Below are positions 54,090 through 64,000 of a DNA stretch of 64,000 nt, piece by piece. The translations under genes and the position numbers were made by a program. The number at the start of each line of letters is the position of its first letter. The stretch's first letter is position 1. Origin of the DNA: Gerris lacustris. Its lineage: Eukaryota; Arthropoda; Insecta; Hemiptera; Gerridae. Location of the stretch: assembly GCA_951217055.1 (NCBI GenBank), contig OX578282.1, positions 58,225,311 through 58,289,310 on the forward strand, written 5' to 3'. The notes under the pieces were generated by a model. That model was not told the DNA's origin. It saw nothing but the letters and a program-made list of their open reading frames with translations, and ran no database searches.

Positions 54090-57000
54090 GTAAAATTATT
54101 TAACACATTATTTGTTTCAATTAATTTTCTATTACTGTTGTAGGATATCCAAAGAATGAATTATAATTATTATTTACAAAATTGTGTCAATCATCTTAAT
54201 GACAAATGACAATCTAAACGACTTCAATACATAATATCCTACATATGTCCCCGTCTTAATTTTATTAGTTTTTAGTCTTCATCGTGTATTCTCATCTTTA
54301 GCTGGTCAACATGTTCCGTAAATATTTTTTTCCCTCGCTCACTATAAGGTAGGAGTAAGGACCTGTCTTTTCTTGAATCTCCCTCTCTTGCCAGTATCTG
54401 TTGTTTTGACCAAGAACCCACACCTTCTCACCCTTCTTAAAGTCTTTTTCTCTTCAGGTCATGAACCATGATCGACTTTCTGATGATACTGTGCAGCATC
54501 GATATTCCCATTAACGTCCGGCCTCAGTAGATCTAGTCGTGTTCTCAGTCGTCGACCAAGCATTAATTCTGCTGGTGTTCTCCCAGTTGTACGATTTGGC
54601 ATATTCCTGTAAGAGAGTAATACTTCCTGTAGCCTGTAGTCGTCTGTTTTTCTCTCATCATGTCCACATGCTTTAATTCTGTCCTTAAAAAGTTTTACGA
54701 ACCTCTCTGCCTGGCCGTTTGATCTCGGGTGATATGGTGTTGTCTTAATATGCTTAAACAAAATTTTTCCAACAGAACTCTCTAAATTCATTGCTTGTTA
54801 GTTGTGGTCCGTTATCACTTACCTTGGGGGCATATAGATGGCACGGTTTAGTTTCGGTGTTGGCGAGATTCGTGGTACAAAGATTTGTCCTTTTATAGTT
54901 TTAAGATCAGCTGTGTAGTTAGTTGTGATTTATATGAAGTATATAAATTCTGAACTATTTTTTTCCACTAACATAATACATAACAATAACAATTATATTA
55001 TTAACACTAAATATGATTTAACAGAAAATTTAAAAACGTAGTATATAAAAAGTTCTTTTTATCTTGTAATTATTTATCATATTTCTGACTTTAATTTGGT
55101 TTTTGTTACAGATATATTGTATTATTTTGAAGGGCTACGGAAGTTGTACCCAAGACTGTCAGCGTTTTATTTATCTGGAGTTCCTATGGTATTGATTCAT
55201 AAACCCCAAGATGTTAAGGTAAACATGTATAAATAATTACGGATATGTTGGGTTCTAAAAATAGGAATAATAGGGTGCGATGGGAATCAAAAACGCCTTT
55301 TTCCCCTTCTTTTTTCACGAAAATAATGATTAGCAAGAACAGCTATCTCCTCCGGGTCCATTTCTCGACAGGTCGAAAAAAGTAAAAACTCGGGTGGCGC
55401 AAGGCAGGTGGCGGAAGCAAGTGGCATCAACCAGGTGGCGCCACCTGGGTGGCGCTACCCGGGTGGCGAATTGTGTCACTACCCTTATTCTTCTATATAT
55501 ATTATATTATCCACTCCTTTGGCTTTACTTCTATCTCACACCAAACAACAACCAACAGCCAACTAACCTCTCTTTGTTTATAACCTTTTCTGTCAACCGC
55601 TGCCTTCATCTGGACCCGTTTGGAAACAAAATTATTTCAAGCCGCCAGCCGACCGGTTAGTGATTCCGAATGCACCCAGAGTTATGCTTATTTTGATCTA
55701 TGCTGACTCTTCATCTTCTAAAGTTACATGATATGAATAATTTTTTTTGTAATTAATAACTTCCCACGGTCATCACAACTATAGGAAATAAGAAAATTAT
55801 GGGATCACAGTTAAAGCTAAACCATTCCTCTGTCAATGTTAAATAAATGCGGCACTGCAGTTTGTGTCAAATAAGTGTTAGAACGTTGACATGAGTGTTA
55901 GCACGTTAGGGAGCCAATGAAAGTTCAGGATTTTAAAATCCTGAGCTTTCATTGGTTCCCTACCCCATTTTATTACTTTCCCAAGCTGTCAACGCACTAA
56001 CACTCATTTGTCACAAACTTTAGGTGGACGAAATAAGGATAAGGCAGAATATGTGCGTTGTACAAATAAATTTATTTTAGGATCGAAAAATTTAGAGCTT
56101 TCATCAAGTTTGGCAGAGCTATTAAGCAAAAATTCATTGAATGAATAATAATCTTACTCGTATCTCAAGGAAGAAGGTCAGAGGATTGAAACTGAAATAG
56201 TAAATACACAGTAGTCAGAGGAAAATATTATAGTTTACTCAAAGGCTCTTACAATGGTGACCATGTCCATGTCCGAACTTGCATAGACTTTAATCTGCCA
56301 ACGGCCTCTAAGAACTCAGCCACTTTTAACACCCTATAGTCGCTCCTCTACAACTAATTAAATATGGGCCCGGGGGAATAAGAATGAAGTCGATTTATTT
56401 TGGGAAGATGATCCTTAAAGTAACTAAGCAATTAATTAAAGTAATAAATTAAGAATGACCGTTAAGATGGTATTTTTGTTTTGTTTCAGCATTTACTTGG
56501 AAGTAATAAACTAATCAAGAAAGGTGTCGAGTACGATGCAATAATGGTTTGGTTAAACGAAGGTCTACTAACTAGCCATGGTACATATATTGATTTTTAG
56601 TTGTGAAGAATTTATAGATTAGATAGGACCACAAGAAAACTAACAGCACCAGTTTTTGTCCCTTTAAAACCGCATAACGTTCAAATGGAAAATACAAAGC
56701 AGTGGCTGGGAAATTGTAACAAAATTTGCTAATTGAGGGAATGTTTACTGTATAATGCGTACCCCATGATCTCTGAAAATGGGGATAATATCCAGCAAAG
56801 ATAGGGACAAATCTAGGAACAGAGATAAAGAAAAACTCGATGACGCTTCATCAACAAAAATATAATAAACTAATTTGTTCTATAATTCGTAGAAGTAAAA
56901 ATGTTTATTTCACTTAACTTCACCAAGTCGGTGCTTAGTGGTCTTGCTTTCATATAAGAAGGGACAAGCATGTAGGTTAAGATAGGTCTGTAGATGGATG

Positions 57001-60000
57001 TTAATCTGACACCTTGGGATTCTCTGATATTTCTAGTTTACATAGAATCTGGTGTGTTTACAAAGTGGAAAAATCTGCCTACTGATGCTATCCGAGAGTT
57101 TACCTTCTCATCTTTTGCTCAAAATGTTTATTTCCATAGAAAAATATACAAATAAATAAGACTTTACACTAAACAAATAAGCTTGAACCAGGGTCAAGAG
57201 ATTATGTTGGTGTAATAAATTAAATTTAAATACAGACATCTTATCTTCTTATATCTTTATTTTATCAATTGGCCGAAATATAAAAGGGGAACAAATAGTA
57301 AAAATTAAAAAAAAAAAAATTAACCGACTTTGTTATTCATCGATAGAATAAAGGAACAAAATAATACGTAGTTTATTAAATAAAGCCAAAAAACTTTCAA
57401 TTTTGGAATTTCAAATTTTTTTAGGAACAAAATGGCACACACGAAGGAAACTTTTAACACCTACGTTTCATTTTAAAATCCTCGAAGATGCTTTATCCGG
57501 AATGGCACAGAATACGGATATTTTGGCAAATAAATTGTCGCAGATGGATGGCCAAAGTATTATAATCGATGACTATATAACTCGTTGTACTCTTGATGTT
57601 ATGGGAGGTATGTATTGCTTATTTGATAAATAGATAATTGTTAATTATTAATAAAATTTTATCATATTCGTTTGTGTAACACGTTAAAACGCAAAATAGC
57701 AAAAAGGAATTCGAAGTCAAAAAGAGGTTACAATATAACAAAAGATAAATAAAACGCATTGTCATTTAGCGGATTTTAAGCGTACTAACAATCATATCTA
57801 CAAAGATTACAGCGCTAAAACGGAAGTTTTGGTAACTACCAGCACGAAAGAAAAAGTTTTTTACGTCCTAGGACGTAAAACAAATGTTCTTTCGTGCTGG
57901 TAGTAATGAAAATATTTTTTAAGTCCACGTAATGAAATAAATTGGTAAGGCGTGAAGTCTCACGTAAAAAGGGTTTCGTTGGTATTGTGAACACAAAATT
58001 AGACGGGAGGGGGGGGGGGAGAAAAGTTTTTTGACAAAATGGCGCCGAAAATTAAACACTATCCCTAAGTGGTATATATATTTGTAATCTACTCTTCAAT
58101 ACCTTTCATTTGATACCCCACTTAAAATTTTAAAAAAATATTTTTTCTCGGGTGGCATGCATTTTCCGCCATCTTGGATTTCCAGTAAATCAGATCAAAT
58201 TACTAATCTTATTTTTTCTATGGCCCAGCAGACCACACATTTTGCATATTTTTCTATATTTTTAGTAATAGCGGAAATACGATTTTAGGGGGGGGGACAC
58301 GCAAAAATTTGATGTGTTTTGGCAAAATGGCGCTGAAAATTAAACACTATCCCTAAGTGGTATATATATTTGTAAACTACTCTTCAATACCTTTCATTTG
58401 ATACCCCACTCAAAATTTTAAAAAAATATTTTTTCTCGGGTGGCATGCATTTTCCGCCATCTTGGATTTCCAGTAAATCAGATCAAATTGCTAATCTTAT
58501 TTTTTCTATGGCCCAGCAGACCACACATTTTGCATATTTTTCTATATTTTTAGTAATAGCGGAAATACGATTTTAGGGGGGGGGACACGCAAAATTTCGA
58601 TGTTTTTTGACAAAATGGCGCTGAAAATTGAGCAATATTCCTAAGTGGTATATATATTTCTATTCTACTCTTCAATACCTTTCATTTGATACCCCACTCA
58701 AAATTTTAAAAAAATATTTTTTTTCGAGTGACATGAATTATCCGCCATCTTGGATTTCCAGTAAATCAGATCAAATTGCTAATCTTATTTTTTCTATGGC
58801 CCAGCAGACCACACATTTTGCATATTTTTCTATATTTTTAGTAATAGCGGAAATACGATTTTAGGGGGGGGGGACACGCAAAAATTCGATGTTTTTTGGC
58901 AAAATGGCGCTGAAAATTAAACACTATCCCTAAGTGGTATATATATTTGTAAACTACTCTTCAATACCTTTCATTTGATACCCCACTCAAAATTTTAAAA
59001 AAATATTTTTTTTCGAGTGACATGAATTATCCGCCATCTTGGATTTCCAGTAAATCAGATCAAATTGCTAATCTTATTTTTTCTATGGCCCAGCAGACCA
59101 CACATTTTGCATATTTTTCTATATTTTTAGTAATAGCGGAAATACGATTTTAGGGGGGGGGACACGCAAAATTTCGATGTTTTTTGACAAAATGGCGCTG
59201 AAAATTGAGCACTATCCCTAAGTGGTATATATATTTCTATTCTACTCTTCAATACCTTTCATTTGATACCCCACTCAAAATTTTAAAAAAATATTTTTTT
59301 TCGAGTGACATGAATTATCCGCCATCTTGGATTTCCAGTAAATCAGATCAAATTGCTAATCTTATTTTTTCTATGGCCCAGCAGACCACACATTTTGCAT
59401 ATTTTTCTATATTTTTAGTAATAGCGGAAATACGATTTTAGGGGGGGGGACACGCAAAATTTCGATGTTTTTTGACAAAATGGCGCTGAAAATTGAGCAC
59501 TATCCCTAAGTGGTATATATATTTCTATTCTACTCTTCAATACCTTTCATTTGATACCCCACTCAAAATTTAAAAAAAATATTTTTTTTTCGCGACGTGA
59601 AATATCCGCCATTTTGAATTTGAACAGCTGATAATATTGAGTTCGCTATATTTTTCCTGTGTGCGCGTCAAAACGATCTTTTATACTGGAAAGTTTCACG
59701 TTTTTATCTTTTTTGGTTCAAAAGTTATTGGAACCGTACAGAGTGACAGACGGACACAGGAACGAAACTATAAGGGTTTCTTTTTTTTGGTTTTACCAAC
59801 GAAACCCTAAAAATGAATTTTAGCTATGTTTTTTAGGCTCTAAAGTTACTATTTCACAGCCTACCACGGAAAAAATATATATTTTAACTTACATCATTTT
59901 AAATAATTACAGAAACGGCCATGGGAGTGGAACTTAAAGCTCAAACTGACAATAAAAACCAATATTTGGAATGTGTTAAGAGGTAAGTAAGGGCTTACTA

Positions 60001-63000
60001 AATATTTCCAGTACTAGATGTTAATTAAGCATTTGTGGTTGATTCTTTGATGCAGGTAACATCTTAAGATATATTCTCAAAAGGCGAAACTCTATTGTAG
60101 TGCCTACAATTAAAACCATATTAATTAAGAATAGTCTGCAAATTAGTGTGGCACATAGCTTCTTCGCTTCCTATTTCGTATATACTTTTATTATTTTCAC
60201 ATTTATTTAATTTTCCCCCATTTTATAAAACTGTAAAAATTGTTTTGATTGTTTACATGAATGAAAGTATCAATTTAGCAAAACGTTTCAGAGCCGAGGA
60301 CAGTTGAAATTATTCTGGGGCTACTTTCGACTAACAATCCAAATGTCATAAAAATCAAATCAGTTCTTTTTGAAGATATTGGTATAAATTAATGTATGTT
60401 TGTGCGCTTGTGGAAAAGACACAAATAGGCGCAGAAGGTTGAAACTTATATGGGACCAACAATGGGCTAATTATGGTCTATCATCCAAATTTCATTACTA
60501 TCGGACGAGTAGCGTATTAGATATGTTGGTTCGCAAAAATTTGGCAACAGACAGACAGACTGACAGAACGACAGACCGACAGACAGATACGGAACATTTT
60601 ATGTTCCCTGATGTCTGAAACGGATTTCTGTCTTTCAAATTTGCTCTTTTCAGAGCGTTCACTACATATAGTTTCCGTTACCTTCGGTAAACTCGCAAGC
60701 AATCATTTATGGTTAATTTTAATAAAGAACAACAGCTATGATAGAAGTTTAATAGAAGTTAATCCAAAATATATTTAAGTTTAGAGCAAGGAATATAGTC
60801 CCTGAGATCTAATTTGTATCTGATATTGTAACATAAGCTGAATTTTCCATTAGCTGCTGAGCGAATATTTAACAAAAGCTTAATTTAAAAAAAGGGGGGG
60901 AGGAATAATTGTTAAAAAACAATAATTACAAAATAAAAAGTATATAAAACTTTTTATATACTACGTTTTTAAATTTTCTGTCATAAATCATAAATTTGAA
61001 ACCCGTCAAAATGAAGATCGTTAAATATGGGATACGTCAAAACAAATAAAATAAATTGCGGATTTTTTCCGAACTAACTTTCCATACAGCAAAATCTGCT
61101 GAGAATGAATTAAATTCTGCTGAAAGATCGCTAAGAGTATTAAAATAATGCATTGTCATCGTGTTCTGAGCTATTCTAAAAGTTTCAAATGTCTAGCTAT
61201 TCGGGAAGTTAGTTAAAAATCGATTGCAAGATTTGTACTGGACGAACAAACAAACAAACAAGAAAGCAAGCTAATAAAAACGTAGTAAAATTAAGGAAGA
61301 AATCTAAATTACTTCCTTTTAAAGGATAGCCGGAAAGATAACACCACTGCGATCTAGTGGCAAATGAGGCAACACACATGCTAACAACCCTGTTGCTATT
61401 TAACAAATTAAAAAATAAATTTAATAATTTAAAAAATAGACTGCCAATTGGTGTGCTTCCTCGCATCCTATAGCGTACTTTATTGATATTATGCTTTTAC
61501 AAGCCAATACTGTCTAATTTGTTTAATTGATTCCACCGTTTATTTAATCGGTCAAAATTATTTGGATTTGCTTCATGAATTAAAGTACCAATTAAGCAAA
61601 AATGTTAAAGAGCGCTGACGGTTCACATTAATCTGGGGCTATCTGCGGGTTACTTTCAATAAACTATAAAAGTTTCATACAAATCAAATAAGTACTTTTG
61701 AAGCTATAGGTGTAATATAAATGTATGTTTGTGCGCATGTGGAAGAGAAACAAATGAGCGCACAAGGTTCAAACTTTAATGGGACCAACAATGAGCTAAT
61801 TATGACCTACCGTACGAATTTCATAAAAAGCGGTCGTGCAGTATTTAATTGATGGTTCGCAAAAATAGAGCAACAGACTGACAGACAGACACGGAACCAA
61901 AAATTTTCCCTGATTTCTGTCTTGGAATTTTTGAAATCGGTGACATAAAATATTGTCGTTCTTCAGAAAAATCACGTAGCTTCTGTTACCTTCGGTAAGC
62001 TCGGAAGCAATAAATTAAATAAATAAATTTAATGATTACAATTTAATTAATAATTTAAATTTGTCTTCTTTTATGAAGCAATAAATAAAACTAAACATTA
62101 TAATTGATAATTTGATTTTCAACCGTAAGGGTAAGTCAAAATTATTATCTTTACTAAATTGATCAAGTATAAAATTTGTTTGTTCATGTGTTTTACAGGG
62201 CTTCAGAATTGATTACACTAAGAATTTTATCCGTTTATCAAATAAATGATTTCGTATTTAATCTTTCATCAAATGGAAGACGTTTCTATAAGAATTTGAA
62301 AACCTTACATCAATTCACTGACAGGGTAAGTTGAAAAAAAAAAAAATAAATAAATAAATTAAAAATAATACGGAATAAAACTGATCAAAAGAACAGTAGA
62401 AAGTATAACAGACTAGAACTAATAGGAAATGAAAATTAGTTTATTGATTTTTATAGAGTATACCATAAAGAAAGCAACTTTTAAAAAGTGAATAAACCAG
62501 TCAAATTTTCCCGAAAATGTATACATATTTATATATTAACAATGTGCCATTATTATATATTCACAATGAGCTCCGATTAATTACTGAAAAACAATATCTG
62601 GCATCTGGCTTATGCTATATTATGTCAAAAACGTATTAATACTTTCGGTATTATAAGCCGTCAAAGTTTCAAAATTAAATTTAGTGGATTTGTTTATCAT
62701 ACTGAGAGGTATATTCGTGCCTCAAATTTAAACTCGATCGGACCACTTTTCGATTGTTTACGGTTATAAAAAATATTCTGACTGAGTAAACTGGGTTCAA
62801 GATGGCGGAAATTGTTGATTTAACGGGCGGCAAAACTAAAAGTAAGGACTGATTTTTCTGCCACTTTCAACTCTCTAGGTTAAATACCCTGGGCGCTACG
62901 ATGATAACACACATACAGACGTCATGCTGAAAACCACTCTGGAGGTCTTAAAAACTCCTAAAACGTATAATTCAGTTGAAATCTCGAAAAGAAAAAAATG

Positions 63001-63969
63001 TTTCTGGTGAAAACATAACTTTTCCTACCACAGGTGAGGAAAAGTAAAAAGAAAAAATCCCATCAAGTATTACTTGCCAGAAAGTTACTAAAAGGGTTTC
63101 TTCGGTCATAAGAATTCATGAGTACATTATTATTATTTATTTATTTATTTTGTTTAAACAAAAATATATATATATATTTTTTTTTGTATTTTTGCCTTAT
63201 TTTTAGGACCTGTCCTAATGGGGTAGTACGGGAGGGAGACATTTTTTTTGCGTTTTGTTTTAATTTTATGGGGGTAAAATGGCCGCCATTTTGGAAAAGC
63301 GATATATATTTGTAATCTACATTTCAATACCTTTGAAATGATACCCAACTTGAAAATTACAAAAAATATAAAATATTGCGATCTATTCGCAATTGATCGC
63401 AGATCGCAGAAATTTGGAGTGTTTAAGTCCGCAATAGTTTTTCTGTTTTTGGGCAAAAAAAGTTTAACTTGTATACCAAATTTCAAGTCTATAGCTTCAG
63501 TAGGTCGGGAGATATACTCCAAGTTGCGACGGACGGACGGACGAACTACCAAAAGCATAAGGGTTTCTAGGACGACCTCGAAACCCTAAAAGGAAGAGGT
63601 ATCAAAATTTAGTTAAGAATTAATTATAATTTAAAGAAAAAACCATAAATAAAAGTAACACAGGTAAGCAGTAAACTTAGAACTGAAAACTTTTTGCAAA
63701 CTATGGCAACAGATACACAGACAGACATAAGAAAAAAAGTTGAAATTTTGGTTTCAGTAATGCATGAAATAAAGTATTAATAGAGTATTAATAAAGTATG
63801 AAATAGAGTATTAAAACAGTTTCTAATTCTGATGAATATACATACAACAATGTAACTTTATATATATACGTATATGTTCATTATTGTATCCTTTTTTTTT
63901 ATTTTAAGGTGATTTCTGAGAGAAAGGCAATAAGTGGCTCTGACAAAACGCATGAGGATGGATTAGGAC
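53912..63969 (+). CDS. CYP4-family cytochrome P450 paralogue, exons 1-7 (partial)
   Basis: Exons: 53912-54089, 55112-55218, 56490-56580, 57425-57607, 59913-59982, 62199-62325, 63909-63969. Phases and lengths equal those of the upstream gene for exons 1-6. Exon 7 is one codon shorter. By eye, 46 of 59 exon-1 residues match. The part present has the membrane anchor, GPKGLPFFIG hinge and the C-helix WHTRRKLL. The I-helix, ExxR and heme loop would lie to the right of the window, so I cannot tell whether the gene is complete. All splice sites seen are canonical, with no stops. It probably arose by tandem duplication of the upstream gene. Confidence 0.93.
54300..54820 (-). pseudogene. Retrotransposon integrase fragment
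   Basis: The minus strand carries DNGPQLTSNEF (second catalytic aspartate), then after a frameshift YHPRSNGQAERF (catalytic glutamate), RNMPNRTTGRTPAELMLGRR, and after another shift KVWVLGQNNRYW..TGPYSYLI (a GPY/F-like module). This is the C-terminal half of a gypsy-type integrase, different from the intact element at 13951. No LTRs were seen. It lies in P450-2 intron 1, antisense. Confidence 0.86.
55112..55218 (+). CDS. P450-2 exon 2
   Basis: Acceptor ttgttacag, donor GTTAAG|gtaaac. Encodes ILYYFEGLRKLYPRLSAFYL through HKPQDVK. Confidence 0.93.
55855..56035. repeat. Hairpin repeat in P450-2 intron 2
   Basis: Arms GGGAGCCAATGAAAG and CTTTCATTGGTTCCC meet at aggattttaaaatcct (centre ~55935), and a weaker outer inversion (gtgttag...ctaacac) extends it. 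A diverged half-copy is at 34614. Confidence 0.8.
56490..56580 (+). CDS. P450-2 exon 3
   Basis: Acceptor ttgtttcag, donor CATG|gtacat. Encodes HLLGSNKLIKKGVEYDAIMV through EGLLTSH. Confidence 0.93.
57425..57607 (+). CDS. P450-2 exon 4
   Basis: Acceptor tttttttag, donor ATGGGAG|gtatgt. Encodes [20 protein letters not shown] through TRCTLDVMG. Confidence 0.94.
57700..59875. repeat. Palindromic repeat split by a MITE (P450-2 intron 4)
   Basis: 57700-57969 holds 'aaacgcattgtcatttagcg', 'aaagttttttacgtcctagg' and an inverted 'ttctttcgtgctggtag' pair. 59809-59875 holds 'ttagctatgttttttaggct' through 'cagcctaccacggaaaaaa'. Together they match the palindromic element at 46391-47346. The element at 57970-59808 has inserted into it. 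Confidence 0.82.
57970..59808. mobile_element. Family E element with ~5 internal 288-bp repeats
   Basis: Perfect 15-bp inverted ends AGGGTTTCGTTGGTA and TACCAACGAAACCCT. The marker 'acgattttaggggggg' recurs with gattttag starting at 58281, 58569, 58857, 59146 and 59434, a 288-289 bp period. Each unit ends in an 8-10 G run. Two identical-looking 78-codon frames (58628, 59205) come from the repeat. Neighbouring units are very similar, so the amplification is recent. A single-unit relative is at 33021-33768. Confidence 0.94.
59913..59982 (+). CDS. P450-2 exon 5
   Basis: Acceptor aattacag, donor AAGAG|gtaagt. Encodes TAMGVELKAQTDNKNQYLEC and two more residues. Confidence 0.92.
60139..60706 (+). 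repeat. Family A repeat, near full length
   Basis: Starts 'caaattagtgtggcacatag' and ends 'ttaccttcggtaaactcgca'. It has an internal (acag)n tract near 60546-60590. It lies in P450-2 intron 5. Confidence 0.82.
60707..61442. other. P450-2 intron 5 stretch, nothing recognised
   Basis: AT-rich, with a small G run near 60894 and (aaac)n at 61246. No conserved frame or element end was seen. Confidence 0.5.
61443..62011 (+). repeat. Family A repeat, full length
   Basis: Starts 'gccaattggtgtgcttcctc' and ends 'ttaccttcggtaagctcgga'. It is the best-preserved copy and sits about 740 bp from the copy at 60139, in the same orientation and the same intron. Confidence 0.85.
62199..62325 (+). CDS. P450-2 exon 6
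   Basis: Acceptor gttttacag, donor GACAGG|gtaagt. Encodes ASELITLRILSVYQINDFVF through LHQFTDR. Confidence 0.93.
62326..63092. other. P450-2 intron 6 stretch, no gene seen
   Basis: AT-rich, with repeat-like phrases near 62690-63030 ('caaattta', 'aagatggcggaaattgttga') that could be a diverged MITE. Ends were not found. Confidence 0.4.
63093..63587. mobile_element. AGGGTTTC-ended MITE (495 bp)
   Basis: Ends AGGGTTTCTTCGGTC and GACCTCGAAACCCT are imperfect inverted repeats related to those of the element at 57970-59808. It has a single internal unit, an (AT)n tract near 63163-63178 and a (ggac)n-like tract near 63528. No protein is encoded. Confidence 0.82.
63909..63969 (+). CDS. P450-2 exon 7
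   Basis: Acceptor attttaag, donor GGAC|gtaagt. Encodes VISERKAISGSDKTHEDGLG. The next exon is beyond the right edge. Confidence 0.88.
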
Positions 63970-64000
63970 GTAAGTTATTAAAAATCTAATGAAGTAGAAC

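Noticed and set aside
54459..54791. A host gene in P450-2 intron 1
   Set aside because: The motifs are those of a retroelement integrase, with frameshifts on both sides.
58628..59441. Two identical 78-codon frames
   Set aside because: Both come from the 288-bp tandem units of the family E element.

Overview
This window is animal nuclear DNA, most likely from an insect with a large, AT-rich, transposon-packed genome. The evidence is split genes with GT..AG introns, a Rho-family GTPase whose sequence matches insect Mtl (Mig-2-like), and two CYP4-type cytochrome P450 genes. Nothing bacterial is present. The species cannot be named from the sequence.

Layout: (1) 6.8-29.3 kb, minus strand: a complete Mtl-like Rho GTPase gene with five coding exons (195 codons) and a probable 5' UTR exon near 29.1 kb. 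Its introns hold MITEs and one intact 8.2-kb Ty3/gypsy LTR retrotransposon (13951-22171, same strand as the gene) with equal-length 849-bp LTRs, an AAGT target duplication, open gag and pol frames, and a canonical -1 frameshift heptamer (GGGAAAC) in the gag-pol overlap. (2) 29.3-36.1 kb: intergenic, mostly non-autonomous repeats. (3) 36131-51574, plus strand: a complete 12-exon CYP4-like P450 gene (502 codons). (4) 51.6-53.9 kb: a decayed Jockey-type LINE fragment. (5) 53912 to the right edge, plus strand: a tandem paralogue of the P450, with exons 1-7 present and the heme-binding half outside the window. Exons 1-6 of the two genes have identical lengths (178, 107, 91, 183, 70 and 127 bp) and identical phases, so this is a tandem duplication whose introns were then colonised independently.

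No obviously new protein system was found. The unusual biology lies in the non-coding elements. The P450 introns contain long hairpin-forming arrays (43753-44823, related array 36489-36960), a nested 130-bp-arm palindrome with an internal tandem array (46391-47346), a foldback with ~150-bp arms (50643-50994), a MITE that expanded internally into about five 288-bp units (57970-59808), and a 26-bp minisatellite with a 78-bp higher-order pattern (47572-48079). A family of inverted-repeat elements carrying a tRNA-like cloverleaf occurs at 4961, 5388, 12894 and 33405. Transcribed as pre-mRNA, several of these would form long double-stranded stems, which makes them candidates for siRNA production or interference with splicing.

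All exon boundaries come from reading GT/AG sites in agreement with protein conservation and codon phase. No alignment or RNA evidence was available.
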